From positions 1 through 15,583 of the forward strand of contig CAAFEX010000007.1 in assembly GCA_900762015.1 (NCBI GenBank): a stretch of 15,583 nt of DNA, written 5' to 3'. Every line of letters starts with the position of its first letter. The stretch's first letter is position 1. The notes under the pieces were generated by a model. That model saw only the letters and a list, made by a program, of their open reading frames with translations, did not search any database and had not been told where the DNA came from. This DNA is from an uncultured Collinsella sp. (lineage in GTDB: Bacteria > Actinomycetota > Coriobacteriia > Coriobacteriales > Coriobacteriaceae). The position numbers were made by a program, and so were the translations under genes. Below, piece by piece: positions 15,252-15,583 of this stretch.

Positions 15252-15318
15252 AGTTGCGGTGATATAGGGACTGTTTTGAGGCTCCAAAGCGCCAAACAGT
15301 CCCTATATCACCGCAACT
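15252..15318. repeat. Family B palindrome, copy 2
   Basis: Arms 15252-15276 and 15294-15318 are perfect over 25 bp. The apex has a TGA bulge, GGC/GCC pairs and an 8-nt loop starting TC, as in copy 1. It lies 50 nt after the XRE gene and could also terminate its transcript, though no T-tract follows. Confidence 0.9.
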
Positions 15319-15381
15319 AACAAACAATTGGGTCAGTTCCGGCACGGAGATAAGCATTGAGCTGACCGCGCGCCAAGAAAA

Positions 15382-15522
15382 GGGCCTATTTACTACGTTT
15401 AGCCCGAAGGGGCCGACTATACCCGCCTTTTTCGAAAACTGGCAAGCTTTCTACCTGCGGTTTTATTTTTTACAATCTTTGTCATGGTCGAGGGTGTGGT
15501 AGCAAACGTAGTAGATAGGTCC
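15382..15522. repeat. Inverted repeat element near window end
   Basis: Arms 15382-15400 and 15504-15522 match at 17 of 19 positions in inverted orientation, reading GGGCCTATTTACTACGTTT on the left. The 103 bp between are AT-rich in the middle, with a TTTTCGAAAA palindrome and a run near 15463-15470. No gene is visible in 15202-15583 on either strand. A small hairpin (GGTCAG with CTGACC, about 15331-15366) lies just before it. Confidence 0.6.
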
Positions 15523-15583
15523 ATTTTGTGGCAACGGATCATTCAAGCTCAATCTCGAAGGCTGAAGAGAGCCTCTCATCCAC

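Overview
The window is 15.6 kb of GC-rich bacterial chromosome. It fits a Coriobacteriia genome, most likely Collinsella or a close relative. That is inferred from GC-rich codon use, an actinobacterial-type SOS box and many intergenic palindromes; no rRNA or marker gene is present to confirm it. No tRNA, rRNA, CRISPR array or complete transposase gene was found.

Layout. Positions 2-2370 (+): the 3' part of a serine hydrolase of the class A beta-lactamase fold, an MTA/SAH nucleosidase (mtnN) and the ribosome-assembly GTPase YihA/EngB. Positions 2449-7921: an aspartate-family amino acid locus. thrB and thrC lie on the minus strand; lysC and asd lie on the plus strand, divergent from thrC. LysC and Asd make aspartate semialdehyde, and ThrB and ThrC convert homoserine to threonine. 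The linking homoserine dehydrogenase is not in the window. Positions 7922-9263: palindromes, a GC-rich tandem repeat of hairpins, an O6-alkylguanine-DNA alkyltransferase (ogt) and a truncated Abi_2-type phage-defence gene that keeps its start, RBS and promoter. Positions 9264-13645: a GyrI-like gene on the minus strand with an SOS-box-like palindrome at its promoter, then an ABC ATPase and a large FtsX-type permease on the plus strand. Positions 13646-15583: a terminator, a 245-bp element with inverted ends, and an XRE regulator fused to repeats and a membrane domain. Two copies of a second palindrome family bracket this gene, and a further inverted repeat lies near the end of the window.

The most unusual feature is the set of structured intergenic repeats. 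Family A (2449-2635, 7937-8058, and a diverged copy at 3526-3631) keeps short internal-loop sequences, and in two copies the hairpin tip, while the long stems differ completely between copies yet stay self-complementary. Family B (14032-14095, 15252-15318) shares its outer stem end and loop. Such patterns suggest mobile or protein-recognised hairpins. Other points worth checking are the SOS box on the GyrI-like gene and the Abi_2 remnant.
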